Assembly (NCBI RefSeq): GCF_000172075.1
Contig: NZ_ABIC01000036.1
Span: 1-44,208, forward strand
DNA from: Shewanella benthica KT99
Lineage (GTDB): Bacteria > Pseudomonadota > Gammaproteobacteria > Enterobacterales > Shewanellaceae
Length of the DNA: 44,208 nucleotides
Direction of reading: 5' to 3'
This document shows, one piece after another, positions 17,597 to 29,400 of the stretch. A model generated the notes under the pieces. It worked only from the letters and a program-made list of their open reading frames with translations, did no database searches and was not told where the DNA came from. The position numbers were made by a program, and so were the translations under genes. Within the stretch, counting starts at the first letter, position 1; each line of letters begins with the position of its first letter.

Positions 17597-19054
17597 CTAA
17601 TTTCGCCAAAAAGTAGGCGTAAACAGCACCAGAAGCGTAAACACTTCGAGTCTGCCAAATAACATGGCCAGCAAGAGTATCCACTTAGAACCATCATTGA
17701 TGCTGGCATAGTTGCTGGCAACCTCTCCTAACCCAGGGCCTAAGTTATTCAAGCAAGCCGCGGTGGCGCTAAAGGCGGTGATATTATCCATCCCCATTGC
17801 CATCAATGCCAGCATACAGATAACAAAAACCAGGGCGTAAGCAGAGAAAAACCCCCATACCGCATCGATGACGCGCTCGGGTAAGACTTTATTGCCGATC
17901 CTAATCGAGAACATGGCTCTGGGATGTACCAGACGTTTAAGTTCACGGGAGCCCTGCTTGAGTAGCAAGATCATCCGCATTACCTTGATACCGCCGGCAG
18001 TCGAACCGCCACAGCCGCCAATAAAGCTCGAGAAGATGAGTAACATAGGCAGAAACAGCGGCCACATGTGGAAGCTCTCTGTGCCGAATCCTGCCGTTGT
18101 CGAAATTGACACCGCCTGAAATAGGGCATAATCGAAGGCCTCTTCCGGTGAATCATAGATCCCCGAGTGATAGAGAGTCGCGAAGCAGATCGCGGTCAAC
18201 ACAAGTTGCACGATAATAAGCACCTTAAACTCGGCATCCTTGAAGTAGACCCTAAGGTTAATACCGCGACGGGTGAAAGCAGCAAAGTGAAGGCTGAAGT
18301 TGAGCGCAGCTATCAAGAGAAAGACCACACAGACCATGTTAATTGCCGTGCTATCGAAATGGCCGATACTGGCATCATAGGTTGAGAATCCGCCGATGGC
18401 GATAGTAGAGAAAGAGTGACAGATAGCATCGAAAACATTCATTCCCGCCACCCAGTAAGAGAAGGCACAGGCGACAGTCAGTAAGAAATAGATATACCAT
18501 AAAGCCTTGGCAGTCTCGGCTATCCTGGGGGTCATCTTACTGTCTTTCACCGGCCCGGGCATCTCGGCGCGATAGAGCTGCATTCCCCCGATACCAAGTA
18601 CAGGTAGAATGGCAACGGCCAAGACAATAATCCCCATGCCACCCAGCCATTGCAGCAGATGTCGGTAAAAGAGTATGGCTTTGGGTAGAGAATCTAAGCC
18701 AACAATCACAGTGGCACCTGTGGTAGTTAGGGCCGAGAAAGACTCGAAGAAGCTGTCAGTAATAGATAAGTCCGGCTGGCTAGAAAAAATAAACGGCACC
18801 GCACCGATGGAACCCAGCACTCCCCAAAAAAGCACCACTAAGAGGAAGCCTTCACGGGTGCGAAGATCTTTCTTGTGTCTTCGATTGGGATACCAGAGCA
18901 TGAAACCGAGAAATAGACTCAATACAAACGCCTGAATAAATGCGGTACCGCCTCCATCTTTATAGATCACCGCCACCAGAGCTGGCGGGAGCAGAGACAG
19001 GGAAAACAAGCCCACTAGCAAACCCGTTATTCTTATAATCGTTCTATATTGCAT
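17597..19054 (-). CDS. trkH: Trk potassium channel subunit TrkH (E. coli TrkH/TrkG type)
   Basis: The 485-residue SKT-family membrane protein closely matches E. coli TrkH throughout. Examples are ALTTTGATV, HSFSTIAIGGFSTYDASIG, STTAGFGTES, GGCGGSTAGGIKVMR, LNNLGPGLG and the C-terminus FGRLEVFTLLVLFTPTFWRN. These include all four pore-filter regions. The order pepQ-yigZ-trkH-hemG is the E. coli order. It should share TrkA (11302) with the other TrkH. The 165-base gap to yigZ may carry its own promoter. Confidence 0.96.
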   Translation of the reverse strand: MQYRTIIRITGLLVGLFSLSLLPPALVAVIYKDGGGTAFIQAFVLSLFLGFMLWYPNRRHKKDLRTREGFLLVVLFWGVLGSIGAVPFIFSSQPDLSITDSFFESFSALTTTGATVIVGLDSLPKAILFYRHLLQWLGGMGIIVLAVAILPVLGIGGMQLYRAEMPGPVKDSKMTPRIAETAKALWYIYFLLTVACAFSYWVAGMNVFDAICHSFSTIAIGGFSTYDASIGHFDSTAINMVCVVFLLIAALNFSLHFAAFTRRGINLRVYFKDAEFKVLIIVQLVLTAICFATLYHSGIYDSPEEAFDYALFQAVSISTTAGFGTESFHMWPLFLPMLLIFSSFIGGCGGSTAGGIKVMRMILLLKQGSRELKRLVHPRAMFSIRIGNKVLPERVIDAVWGFFSAYALVFVICMLALMAMGMDNITAFSATAACLNNLGPGLGEVASNYASINDGSKWILLLAMLFGRLEVFTLLVLFTPTFWRN

Positions 19055-19219
19055 CTAGGCCTATCTATTATTCATTAGCGAAACTCGCTCCCCATAAGAT
19101 GAGAGCGAAGAAAAACGCACCTTTTGTTATTTTCGCACATTTCGATAACTCAGCACAGGGACAAATCATAGTGCTCACTCATGATTAATACCTTTTGGTA
19201 TAAACCTCTTAAGTGAGAG

Positions 19220-19837
19220 TCACTCCAGCTCAAAGTTCGCTTTGAGCTTTCCCTGACTCATGGTGGCCAAATCAGTATTGAGTTGGTCTCGATACCGCTT
19301 AGGAAGCTCAAAGGTCACCAGCACCTTATCGGTAAAGGATCTGTCCGATATCACCCCGTCACTCTGCTTAAGCAGATACTCCACATCCTGAAGCTGGCCA
19401 TAATCACATTCCAATAAACCCGGATAACGGATCTGTTTAAGCTCAGTTTGTAACTGAGTCAGGCCTTGTCTGATACCCGAACTATAGGCCCTGACTAAAC
19501 CACCCACTCCGAGCTTAGTACCACCGAAGTAACGCACCACAATGGCGCCTATCTCACCCACACCAGATCCCTGTAACGTGGCTAGCATGGGACGCCCGGC
19601 ACTTCCGGCTGGCTCTCCATCATCACTGGAACCAATAGCCATGCTGTTATCAGGTGCCGCATTCACGAACGCATAGCAATAATGGCTAGCCCCTGGATAT
19701 TCACCCTTGATATTAGTAAGCGCACACTTCAACTCTTCGCCAGACTGACAATGAAAAAGAAAAGAGATAAAGCGGCTATGCTTTATCTCCTCTTCTATTA
19801 CTAAGTCAGCAGATGGGATCTGATAACTATCAATCAT
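19220..19837 (-). CDS. yigZ: YigZ, IMPACT/UPF0029 family protein
   Basis: The 205-residue protein matches E. coli YigZ (204). The family block DDGEPAGSAGRPMLA and the following GSGVGEIGAIVVRYFGGTKLGVGGLVRAY are present, with a C-terminal ferredoxin-like DUF1949 domain. The N-terminal domain is shared with eukaryotic IMPACT, a regulator of Gcn2; the bacterial role is unclear. I chose the ATG at 19837, which overlaps the pepQ stop by one base (TAATG), showing coupling; an upstream start at 19852 would extend into pepQ. Confidence 0.94.
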   Translation of the reverse strand: MIDSYQIPSADLVIEEEIKHSRFISFLFHCQSGEELKCALTNIKGEYPGASHYCYAFVNAAPDNSMAIGSSDDGEPAGSAGRPMLATLQGSGVGEIGAIVVRYFGGTKLGVGGLVRAYSSGIRQGLTQLQTELKQIRYPGLLECDYGQLQDVEYLLKQSDGVISDRSFTDKVLVTFELPKRYRDQLNTDLATMSQGKLKANFELE

Positions 19838-21156
19838 TAGCCTAAACCGCAATCGCGAGTCATGTTCTCATTTCTATCGGCATGAACTATGACATTATCT
19901 TCGATACGAATGCCGCCGAATGGACGTAACTGCTCTATGGTGTTCCAGTTGATCTGTGCCTGACGTTTATCTTGCTTCAAGCCGTCCAGTAGAGAGTCGA
20001 TGATGTAGATCCCCGGCTCGATTGTCAGCACTTGATTCACCGCTAAGGTACGGGTGCAGCGCAGGAAGGGATGCGCATCTGGTGCGGCAATATGAGTGCC
20101 TCGCTCGTCATGAAGATAGCCACCCATATCGTGGACTTGTAGCCCTAACATATGACCAAGTCCATGGGGGAAGAAGACTCTGGTGATCCCCTGCTCGACT
20201 AAGCTATCGACATCTCCTCTGGCCATATTAAAATCTAACATGATCCGGGCAATTTTCTTATGGGTCTCAATATGCAAATCAACATATTTAACTCCCGGCC
20301 TCATCATATCGACAAGCTCGAGCTGCGCCTTGTTCATCGCCTCAATCAAGTCACTGAAGATATTTTTCTCGAAGGCATAAGTGCGGGTAATATCCGCGGC
20401 ATAACCAGAGAAATTTGCCCCAGCATCGATAAGAAATGATTTTCTCGAATGAGGACTCGCATGTTCAAGTTTAGTGTAATGCAGAATCGAAGCATTGCGG
20501 TTAAGCGCGATGATATTGCCATAGGGAACCTCGTTCTCGCCCTGACAAGAAGCTGTCAGGTATTCCTGCTGGATCTCAAACTCACTGCCACCATTATAGA
20601 AGGCCTTTTTAGCCGCTACGTGGCCTTGTACGGCTATCTCGTTAGAGCGTCGCATGCACTCGAGCTCATATTGGGTCTTGGTCGCTCTATGGTAATGAAG
20701 GTAACTCAGCACCGCATCTGGATTTCGACTCTTAAAGCCAAGCACCTCGGCAACATCTAAGTGTTCCCCTATATAGGCCCAGTTGGCGATATCTTTTGGC
20801 AGTAACTCAGCAACTTTATCGGCTTTAGTCAGCAGCTTTATTTCAACATGCTCGCTCCAGAATGTATCGGGAACATCGGCAACCTTGTGCCAGAAATCTA
20901 CCGGACGAAAGAAGATCAATTGCGGCTTATCCCGGCCATTGACTAACAACCAAGAGTGAGGATTATCCAAGATAGGTAACCAGGCTTTAAAGTGCGGATT
21001 GACCTTAAAAGGGTAATCCATATCGTCTAAAAACTGGCGATGAGGCTGACCTGAATGGAACACCAGGCCAGCTAAATTTTCCTGGGTAACTATGTCCGCC
21101 ACACGACGGTTCAGTTCGGTGATGTGAGCAAGATAATGGCTAGCGAGCTGATCCAT
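19837..21156 (-). CDS. pepQ: Xaa-Pro dipeptidase
   Basis: PepQ (prolidase) hydrolyses dipeptides with C-terminal proline and uses two metal ions, typically Mn2+. The protein has 439 residues (E. coli 443). The metal ligands of the pita-bread fold are visible: two aspartates in [20 protein letters not shown], histidine in [19 protein letters not shown], glutamate in [11 protein letters not shown] and glutamate in [11 protein letters not shown]. The ATG at 21156 has AGGAAG upstream. It is divergent from fadBA across a 234-base regulatory gap and heads pepQ-yigZ-trkH-hemG. Confidence 0.97.
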   Translation of the reverse strand: MDQLASHYLAHITELNRRVADIVTQENLAGLVFHSGQPHRQFLDDMDYPFKVNPHFKAWLPILDNPHSWLLVNGRDKPQLIFFRPVDFWHKVADVPDTFWSEHVEIKLLTKADKVAELLPKDIANWAYIGEHLDVAEVLGFKSRNPDAVLSYLHYHRATKTQYELECMRRSNEIAVQGHVAAKKAFYNGGSEFEIQQEYLTASCQGENEVPYGNIIALNRNASILHYTKLEHASPHSRKSFLIDAGANFSGYAADITRTYAFEKNIFSDLIEAMNKAQLELVDMMRPGVKYVDLHIETHKKIARIMLDFNMARGDVDSLVEQGITRVFFPHGLGHMLGLQVHDMGGYLHDERGTHIAAPDAHPFLRCTRTLAVNQVLTIEPGIYIIDSLLDGLKQDKRQAQINWNTIEQLRPFGGIRIEDNVIVHADRNENMTRDCGLG

Positions 21157-21250
21157 GAGTGACTTCCTGTTGTTAGTTGTTCTTATTACTAATTCAGCAT
21201 CTGAAAACAGTCTAACATAAAGCTTAAAAAGACCTCCACCAAAGCAACAA

Positions 21251-21266
21251 TCAAACAGGTGTTTAA
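21251..21266 (+). promoter_or_regulatory. candidate PsrA-type fatty-acid operator upstream of fadBA
   Basis: TCAAACAGGTGTTTAA is a near-palindrome of the CAAAC-N4-GTTT form recognised by PsrA, a fatty-acid-responsive repressor known in Shewanella and Pseudomonas. It lies about 125 bases upstream of fadB. It is a single site judged by eye. Confidence 0.4.
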
Positions 21267-21310
21267 ATTGGGTGTTGTAATTTTTCTAAATTCGTCGCAC
21301 ACTGAGTAGC

Positions 21311-21327
21311 AACTGGTCAGATGATGA
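21311..21327 (+). promoter_or_regulatory. candidate FadR operator in the fadBA promoter
   Basis: AACTGGTCAGATGATGA matches the FadR consensus half AACTGGTCNGA without mismatch and then diverges. A TATAAT at 21340-21345 follows, so the site covers the expected -35 region and would block the fadBA promoter when acyl-CoA is absent. Confidence 0.6.
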
Positions 21328-21390
21328 CCTGCGCTGAGATATAATAATAACCCCTAGTTAAGACGGGTATCACGCAAAAGGAAGCAAGCA

Positions 21391-23544
21391 ATGATCTACC
21401 AAAGTCCTACGATTCAGGTTGAGTTACTTGAAGATAATATCGCTCGGCTATGCTTTAACGCACCGGGTTCAGTCAACAAGCTAGATAGAGAAACGATTGA
21501 CTCTCTTAACGCTGCACTCGATGCAATCAAGCAAAATTCAGACATCCAAGCTTTAGTCCTGACTTCAGCTAAAAGCGCCTTCATCGTTGGCGCCGACATC
21601 ACTGAATTCTTAGGCTTGTTCGCTCAAGACGATAGCGTGCTACTCCCTTGGATAGCAGAAGCGAACGTCGTATTCAATAAGTTAGAAGATCTTCCCTTTC
21701 CAACTATCTCAGCCATCAACGGCTTTGCACTAGGTGGCGGTTTCGAAACCGTACTAGCAACCGATTTCCGTATTGCCGATACGACGGCAAGAGTGGGATT
21801 ACCCGAGTCTAAGCTAGGACTGGTTCCTGGTTTTGGTGGTACGGTTCGCCTGCCACGTATAATCGGTGCAGACAACGCCCTCGAGTGGATCACTAGCGGT
21901 AAAGACCAACGTCCGGAAGCGGCACTTAAAGTCGGCGCTATCGACGCGATCGTTGCACCAGAGAATTTACAAGCTGCAGCGATTCAGATGATCAAGGATG
22001 CCGTCGCAGAAAAACTCGATTGGCAGAGTCGCCGCGCTCGCAAGCAGGCACCACTAACACTGCCTAAGCTAGAAGCTATGATGTCATTCGCCACGGCGAA
22101 AGGCATGGTTTTCAAGATAGCAGGCAAGCATTATCCAGCACCTATGACAGCCATCAGCGTCATAGAGCAAGCCGCAAACCTTAAGCGAGATGAAGCCCTT
22201 AAGATAGAGCATCAAGCTTTTGTTAAGCTAGCCAAAACAGACGTGGCTCAGGCATTGATCGGTATCTTCCTCAATGACCAGTTAGTCAAAGGCAAGGCGA
22301 AAAAGGCCGGTAAACTGGCTAAGAAAGTAGACACAGCCGCCGTACTGGGTGCAGGCATCATGGGTGGCGGCATCGCCTACCAGAGCGCCAGCAAGGGCAC
22401 TCCTATCGTCATGAAAGATATTACACAGCCAGCTCTGGAGTTAGGTCTGGGTGAAGCCTCTAAGCTGCTTGCAGCGCAGATTAAACGTGGTCGTTCCACA
22501 CCAGAGAAGATGGCCAAGGTGCTTAACAACATCACTGCGACTCTGGACTATGCCCCGGTCAAAGATGTCGACCTAGTCGTCGAAGCCGTTGTCGAACACC
22601 CTAAGGTCAAGGCTATGGTACTGGCCGAAGTTGAGCAGCACGTTGCCGACGACGCCATCATCACCTCGAATACCTCGACCATCTCGATCAACCTACTGGC
22701 GAAGGCCCTGAAGAAGCCTGAACGTTTCTGTGGCATGCACTTCTTCAACCCGGTACATAAGATGCCATTGGTTGAAATTATTCGTGGTGAGCATAGCTCG
22801 GAAGAGACAATTGCGACTGTAGTTGCGTACGCCAGCAAGATGGGTAAGACACCTATCGTAGTCAATGATTGTCCGGGTTTCTTCATTAACCGTGTGCTGT
22901 TCCCTTACTTCGCCGGCTTCAGTGGCCTACTCGCCGATGGCGGTGATTTCGCCGCAATCGATAAGGTGATGGAGAAGCAGTTCGGTTGGCCAATGGGGCC
23001 GGCATACCTGCTCGATGTTGTCGGCTTAGATACGGGTCATCACGCACAGGCTGTAATGGCTGAAGGCTTCCCTGATCGCATGGCGAAAGAAGGCAAAGAT
23101 GCTATCGATATCATGTTTGAGGCACAACGCTTCGGTCAGAAGAATAGCAAAGGTTTCTATGCTTACTCGGTCGACCGTCGTGGCAAGCCGAAGAAAGATG
23201 TCGATGCCATTAGCTATGAACTGCTAGGTGCCGAATTCGGCGAGCTTAAGCAATTCGAGTCCGATGTGATCATCGCCCGCACTATGATCCCTATGATCAT
23301 AGAAACTGTGCGTTGTCTCGAGGAAGGCATTATAGCTTCACCTGCTGAAGCGGATATGGGTCTGGTTTACGGTCTAGGTTTCCCGCCATTCCGAGGCGGT
23401 GTATTCCGTTACATAGAGACCATGGGCGTGGCAAACTTCGTCGCTCTTGCCGATAAATATGCTCACTTAGGTGGCCTATATCAAGTAACAGATGCCATGC
23501 GTGAACTTGCCGCAAACAATGGCAGCTACTACCAGTCTAAATAA
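21391..23544 (+). CDS. fadB: fatty acid oxidation complex alpha subunit (multifunctional)
   Basis: FadB carries enoyl-CoA hydratase/isomerase and 3-hydroxyacyl-CoA dehydrogenase activities of beta-oxidation. The protein has 717 residues (E. coli 729). The crotonase domain (1-190) shows [14 protein letters not shown] and [18 protein letters not shown], with [20 protein letters not shown]. The NAD-binding dehydrogenase domain starts near 315 with [18 protein letters not shown] and contains [18 protein letters not shown]. The C-terminal domain includes GMGxPxGPxxLxDxVGLD-like sequence. AAGGA precedes the ATG. fadA follows 18 bases later. FadB and FadA form an alpha2-beta2 complex. Confidence 0.98.
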   Translation: MIYQSPTIQVELLEDNIARLCFNAPGSVNKLDRETIDSLNAALDAIKQNSDIQALVLTSAKSAFIVGADITEFLGLFAQDDSVLLPWIAEANVVFNKLEDLPFPTISAINGFALGGGFETVLATDFRIADTTARVGLPESKLGLVPGFGGTVRLPRIIGADNALEWITSGKDQRPEAALKVGAIDAIVAPENLQAAAIQMIKDAVAEKLDWQSRRARKQAPLTLPKLEAMMSFATAKGMVFKIAGKHYPAPMTAISVIEQAANLKRDEALKIEHQAFVKLAKTDVAQALIGIFLNDQLVKGKAKKAGKLAKKVDTAAVLGAGIMGGGIAYQSASKGTPIVMKDITQPALELGLGEASKLLAAQIKRGRSTPEKMAKVLNNITATLDYAPVKDVDLVVEAVVEHPKVKAMVLAEVEQHVADDAIITSNTSTISINLLAKALKKPERFCGMHFFNPVHKMPLVEIIRGEHSSEETIATVVAYASKMGKTPIVVNDCPGFFINRVLFPYFAGFSGLLADGGDFAAIDKVMEKQFGWPMGPAYLLDVVGLDTGHHAQAVMAEGFPDRMAKEGKDAIDIMFEAQRFGQKNSKGFYAYSVDRRGKPKKDVDAISYELLGAEFGELKQFESDVIIARTMIPMIIETVRCLEEGIIASPAEADMGLVYGLGFPPFRGGVFRYIETMGVANFVALADKYAHLGGLYQVTDAMRELAANNGSYYQSK

Positions 23545-24726
<1,182 letters not shown>

Positions 24727-24766
24727 AGTTACCATCAGATAAAACTTGTTAACGAAGTTAACCTTT

Positions 24767-24799
24767 AAAAAACCTAAGTGTATTTTGCTTAGGTTTTTT
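24767..24799 (+). terminator. fadBA rho-independent terminator
   Basis: AAAAAACCTAAG and CTTAGGTTTTTT form a 12-bp stem with a 9-base loop and a T-run. It starts 40 bases past the fadA stop and is directly followed by a parS-like palindrome. Confidence 0.85.
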
Positions 24800-24815
24800 T
24801 GTTCCACATGGAACA
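24800..24815. other. parS-like site (variant centre)
   Basis: TGTTCCACATGGAACA differs by one base from the palindrome TGTTCCACGTGGAACA. It is in the gap after the fadA terminator. ParB of the chromosomal ParABS segregation system binds this type of 16-mer near oriC. The CAT centre breaks strict symmetry and may weaken binding. Confidence 0.6.
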
Positions 24816-24872
24816 TCTACACTGCAAGCTCCTGAAAACCCTCCCGCAAACAGATCGACTTCCCCTTGAACA

Positions 24873-25184
24873 ATGAAGCAAAATATGGCAAAACTAGTCC
24901 TCCTCAAACAACTTTGGAATCAAGAGATGGAACTGGTATTACTGGCAGATAAGCCCGAGGCTATTCCGCAACTAGCCAAATGGTATAACGATGAATGGGG
25001 CACTGCTACTTTGAACAAGGAGGCCGATGACTCCAGCCGATCGACTCAGGCCCTGGAAGACAAACTCAAAGATAAGCAGGTGGGCTGGAAAGCCGTCGAA
25101 CAGCTGACCTATCACGGAGTGAAAGTGCTGGTGATGAAATTAAAGGTGAATGAGCAAGTTTGCGAAGAGCAGAAAAGAGCATGA
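24873..25184 (+). pseudogene. internally deleted GNAT-family acetyltransferase
   Basis: The 103-codon frame joins two recognisable ends of a GNAT protein. MELVLLADKPEAIPQLAKWY, followed by NDEWG, is a typical GNAT N-terminus. GWKAVEQLTYHGVKVLVMKL is a typical last strand and tail. The central 70 or so residues holding the acetyl-CoA pyrophosphate loop (Q/R-x-x-G-x-G/A) are missing, so acetyltransferase activity is unlikely. The true start may be the internal ATG at 24927 (GGAATCAAGAG upstream). It overlaps the ybaK start (ATGA at 25181-25184), which may keep it transcribed and translated. The frame itself is open, so a residual function cannot be excluded. Confidence 0.65.
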
Positions 25185-25648
25185 CGCCAGCAATTAATGC
25201 ATTAAAGAAAGCTAACATAGACTTCACCATTCATGAATATCACCATGAACCGGGTTGTGACTCCTATGGGTTAGAGGCAGCAGAAAAATTAGGTTTGCAA
25301 CTTGAACAGGTATTTAAAACCTTGGTCGTGCAACTCGATGGCAAGCAGTTGGTGGTTGCCATTATCCCCGTCGCCGCCAAACTCAGTATGAAACTCATAG
25401 CCAAGGCAGCGAAAGCGAAAAAAGCCGCTATGGCCAATGCCGATGATGTGCAAAGATCCACGGGTTATAAGTTGGGAGCTGTCAGTCCAATCGCCCAGAA
25501 GAAAGCCCTAAAGACTTACATAGACATCAGTGCAGAGAATCACCCACAAATATATGTCAGCGGCGGTCAGCGAGGATTAGATATTGAACTAGCGCCAGAG
25601 CAGCTACAACTGGTGACTAGGGCACAAGTATCACCCCTCACGAGTTAG
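25181..25648 (+). CDS. ybaK: Cys-tRNA(Pro)/Cys-tRNA(Cys) deacylase YbaK
   Basis: YbaK/EbsC hydrolyses cysteine mischarged onto tRNA-Pro. With the ATG at 25181 the protein has 155 residues (E. coli 159). Family blocks are TPAINALKKANIDFTIHEY, FKTLVVQLDGKQLVVAIIP, RSTGYKLGAVSPI and the conserved SGGQRGLDIELAP near the end. Its ATG overlaps the preceding stop codon, so it is coupled to the deleted acetyltransferase frame. No clear terminator follows. Confidence 0.95.
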   Translation: MTPAINALKKANIDFTIHEYHHEPGCDSYGLEAAEKLGLQLEQVFKTLVVQLDGKQLVVAIIPVAAKLSMKLIAKAAKAKKAAMANADDVQRSTGYKLGAVSPIAQKKALKTYIDISAENHPQIYVSGGQRGLDIELAPEQLQLVTRAQVSPLTS

Positions 25649-25778
25649 TCTAATCTGACAAAATCCCCCTCAGAGCTTGGATAAAGCTTTTTGCTGGAGT
25701 AATATTAGTCACTCTTTACAAGCACGCCTCACCTCTGATCCGCAGTAGGTTTGATGGCAGATATATGGTTGAGGAATT

Positions 25779-26048
25779 ATGAGCGACCGAGTGAGTGATA
25801 CGATTATCGATGGCATGAACCAGGCCGACCATCAGCTTGATGCTATCGGGCTACGATGTCCTGAGCCCGTTATGATGGTGCGTAAATCAGTACGTAAAAT
25901 GGAAGCCGGCGAGACCCTGCTGATCATCGCAGATGATCCAGCCACTACACGCGATATTCCCAGCTTCTGTGAGTTCATGGATCATAAGCTACTCTCGAGT
26001 AGCACAGATAAGACGCCTTATCTGTATCTAATTCAGAAAGGGCTTTGA
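25779..26048 (+). CDS. tusA: sulfur carrier protein TusA
   Basis: TusA accepts persulfide sulfur from IscS and hands it to TusBCD for 2-thiouridine formation in tRNA; it also affects molybdenum cofactor sulfur supply. The 89-residue protein has the SirA/TusA fold with the sulfur-carrying cysteine in [17 protein letters not shown] (C27), and [16 protein letters not shown], both close to E. coli TusA. GAGGAATT precedes the ATG. E. coli TusA starts nearer the LDALGL segment, so the internal ATG at 25815 is possible, but the ribosome site favours 25779. Confidence 0.95.
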   Translation: MSDRVSDTIIDGMNQADHQLDAIGLRCPEPVMMVRKSVRKMEAGETLLIIADDPATTRDIPSFCEFMDHKLLSSSTDKTPYLYLIQKGL

Positions 26049-26474
26049 ACTTAAGCAGACTCGATGACAGGCTTAACTCAGTCCATCGAGTTAGCTTGGC
26101 TCTACTATTCTGATTCTTTCTATGTCTCTGTCTTCATAATCACTTTATAACTGACAGCAAGCCCACAAACTAAACTCATCTATAAACTAGCTCCAAAAAA
26201 CGATCTGAACACCCGCCTCAAAATATATCTATAAGACTCTACATAGAGTAAGCCTTGAATCCAGTCAAAATTCACAATTTACTACACGATATTGGTTTTA
26301 TCAGTCCCTTAAATATGCGATAAAAGACAGGTGAAATTAACTTGTATCCAGCATAAAAACACAAGCATCACAAAAATAACAACTCGGCTCGCTTTAACAA
26401 AAAGACTGGCACAATCAACAAAGAATAATTATTGCCAACAGTTTTTAGATAAGAAGAATAAATCAGGGATTAAA
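26049..26474. other. A/T-rich intergenic region between tusA and the amidohydrolase gene
   Basis: No gene is supported. Just after tusA, ACTCGATG (26059-26066) and CATCGAGT (26084-26091) form an 8-bp inverted repeat. The overlapping pair GCTTAACTC / GAGTTAGC offers an alternative hairpin that excludes it. There is no T-run, so it is a weak terminator candidate. The rest is A/T-rich and should hold the promoter of the next gene; I see no clear -35/-10 pair. Confidence 0.5.
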
Positions 26475-29400
26475 ATGATAAAACATACGTTCACCCCGCT
26501 ATGTGCTGCAATCGCACTTAGCTTAAGTTTGCCAATAATGGCGAGCGAATCGACCTCAGACAAAGAACCTAAGTGGCAGGTAAATGCGCCGGCTAATGCG
26601 CCATTCGAACAGGTTAAGATTGATGTATCCGAAGGCACCTGGATGAATATCAGTGTCAGCCCAAACGGTAAAACTATCGTGTTCGACATGCTGGGTGATA
26701 TCTACCAAATCCCCATGCAAGGCGGTGAAGCCAAAGTACTTGCTAAAGGCATAGCCTGGCAGATGCAGCCAACATACAGCCCGGACGGCAAGTATATCGC
26801 CTTCACCTCGGATGAGAATGGTGGCGACAATATTTGGATCATGGATGCCGATGGCAGCAATCCAAGAGCCGTAACCGACGAAACATTCCGTCTGCTCAAT
26901 AGCCCAGCCTGGAGTCCGGATTCACAATACTTGGTCGCACGTAAGCACTACACAGGTTCTCGTAGTCTAGGTGCCGGAGAAGTCTGGCTATATCATGTGG
27001 CAGGCGGCGAAGGCATTAAACTCACCGAGCGTCCTAACGAAGAGAAAGACCTGGGCGAACCCGCCTACTCACCGGATGGACGCTACATCTACTTTAGCCA
27101 AGATGCCACTCCGGGTAAGACATTCCATTACTCGAAAGACTCGGTCAAGGGTATCTATAAGATCAAACGCTACGATACCGAAACTGGTGACATAGAGGTA
27201 TTAGTCGAGGGCACAGGTGGCGCCATAAGGCCGACCCCTAGTCCGGATGGAACTAAGCTAGCCTATATCAAACGAGACGGATTTCAGTCTTCTCTGTACC
27301 TGCTCGACCTCAAATCAGGCAAGAAAGAGAAGCTATACGGCAAGCTAGACAGAGACATGCAAGAGACCTGGGCCATTCACGGTGTCTATCCGACCATGAG
27401 TTGGACCGCCGACAACCAAGAGATAGTCTTCTGGGCTGGCGGTAAAATTAACAAACTGGATGTTGAGTCCAAATCAGTTAAACAGATCCCCTTCTCGGTC
27501 AAGACCGAATTGACAGTTCAACCTGCGGTACGGTTCGAGCAAGACCTTGATAAGGATGTGTTCGACGTCAAGATGCTGCGTATGGCTCAGGTTTCACCCG
27601 ATGGTAACAAAGTCGTTTATGAAGCCCTGGGTAAGCTGTGGGTTAAAAGTTTATCTAATAAGTCTGACAAGCACAGCCGCCTCACTAATCTTGATGCAGA
27701 TCTGAGGGAGCTATATCCCCAGTGGTCTCGTGACAGCAGAAGTATCGTGTTTACCACCTGGGATGATCAGGACCAAGGTACAGTTAAAGTTATCAGGGTC
27801 AGGAATAAACGCATTAAAACTTTGACCAAGGAGCCGGGGAAATATGTAGAACCCACCTTCTCACCCGATGGTTCCTTCGTGGTTTACCGTAAAACTAAAG
27901 GCGGTTATATCACCCCGAAAACCTGGTCCCAGGATACTGGACTGTATAAGGTAGATATCAAAGGCAAACAAAATACCCGAATCACGCCAGATGGTTATCA
28001 GCCACAGTTTGGTGCCGACTCCCAGCGTGTCTACTTTATGGATCAAGGCGAGACTCCAGAGTTCGCCTCAATAAACCTAGATGGCTTCCAGAAGCGAGTT
28101 CACTACACCAGTAAGCTAGGTACAGAATTTCGCATATCTCCCGATGGCAAGCAGCTCGCTTTCGCCGAACGCTTCAAGGTCTGGGTTACCCCATTCGCTA
28201 AACACGGCGAGACCATAGAGATAGGCCCCAAGGCGAGTAACTTGCCTGTAAGCCAGTTAAGCGTGCGTGCCGGTGAGAGTATTAGCTGGAACGGTAACAG
28301 CGATCAACTCTACTGGACCTTGGGCCCAGAGCTGTATCAGATGCCAGTAGATATAGAGTATAAAGGTCAGCGTAAAACTAACGGTGATGAGCAAGCTAGC
28401 TCAGATATAGCTAAGGTCGAACCTAAGATCACCGATCTGGGATTCGCTCAGAAGGCCGATGTTCCACGTGGAACAATTGCCTTCGTCGGTGGCAAGATCA
28501 TCACCATGGAAGATGATAAGGTGATTGAGAATGGTGTGGTGATCGTCAAGGATAATAAGATTATCTCTGTCGGTGACGCATCGACGCAGATCCCTAGTGA
28601 AGCGACTGTCATAGACATCAAGGGCAAGACCCTGATGCCGGGATTATTCGATGCTCATGCACATGGCGCACAGGGTGAAGATGAAATTATCCCTCAGCAA
28701 AACTGGGAACTCTACTCTAACTTGTCTCTGGGTGTCACGGCTATCCATGATCCGTCTAACGATACCACAGAGATATTCGCCGCTTCCGAGCAACAGAAAG
28801 CGGGTAATATTGTCGGCCCACGTATCTTCTCGACAGGAACCATTCTCTATGGAGCCAATGGTCCCGGCTACACATCTCATATCGATTCACTGGAGGATGC
28901 TAAATTTCACCTGCTACGTCTGAAGAAAGTTGGCGCATTCAGTGTGAAGAGTTATAACCAACCACGTCGTAATCAGCGCCAACAAATCATAGCTGCCGCT
29001 CGTGAACTCGAGATGATGGTGGTGCCTGAAGGTGGCAGTTTGCTACAACATAACCTGACCATGATTGTCGATGGCCATACTGGTATCGAACATTCATTAC
29101 CAGCGGCCTCTATCTACAACGACATAAAGCAACTCTGGAGTCAGACTGAAGTCGGTTACACCCCGACTCTGGTCGTCGCCTATGGCGGTATATCGGGTGA
29201 AAACTATTGGTACGATAAGACAGATGTATGGGCTCATCCAAGACTGTCCATGTATGTACCCAGCGATATCTTAAATGCCAGATCCATGCGACGCACTACT
29301 GCACCGGATGAACATTACAACCATTTCAATGTTGCTCGAGTCGCCAATGAGATGAATGATTTGGGTGTTAAACCCAATATAGGTGCCCATGGTCAACGGG

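Noticed and set aside
18062..18071. CCACATGTGG in trkH as a parS relative
   Set aside because: The GTT/AAC outer arms are missing and the centre differs; it is an ordinary 10-bp palindrome.
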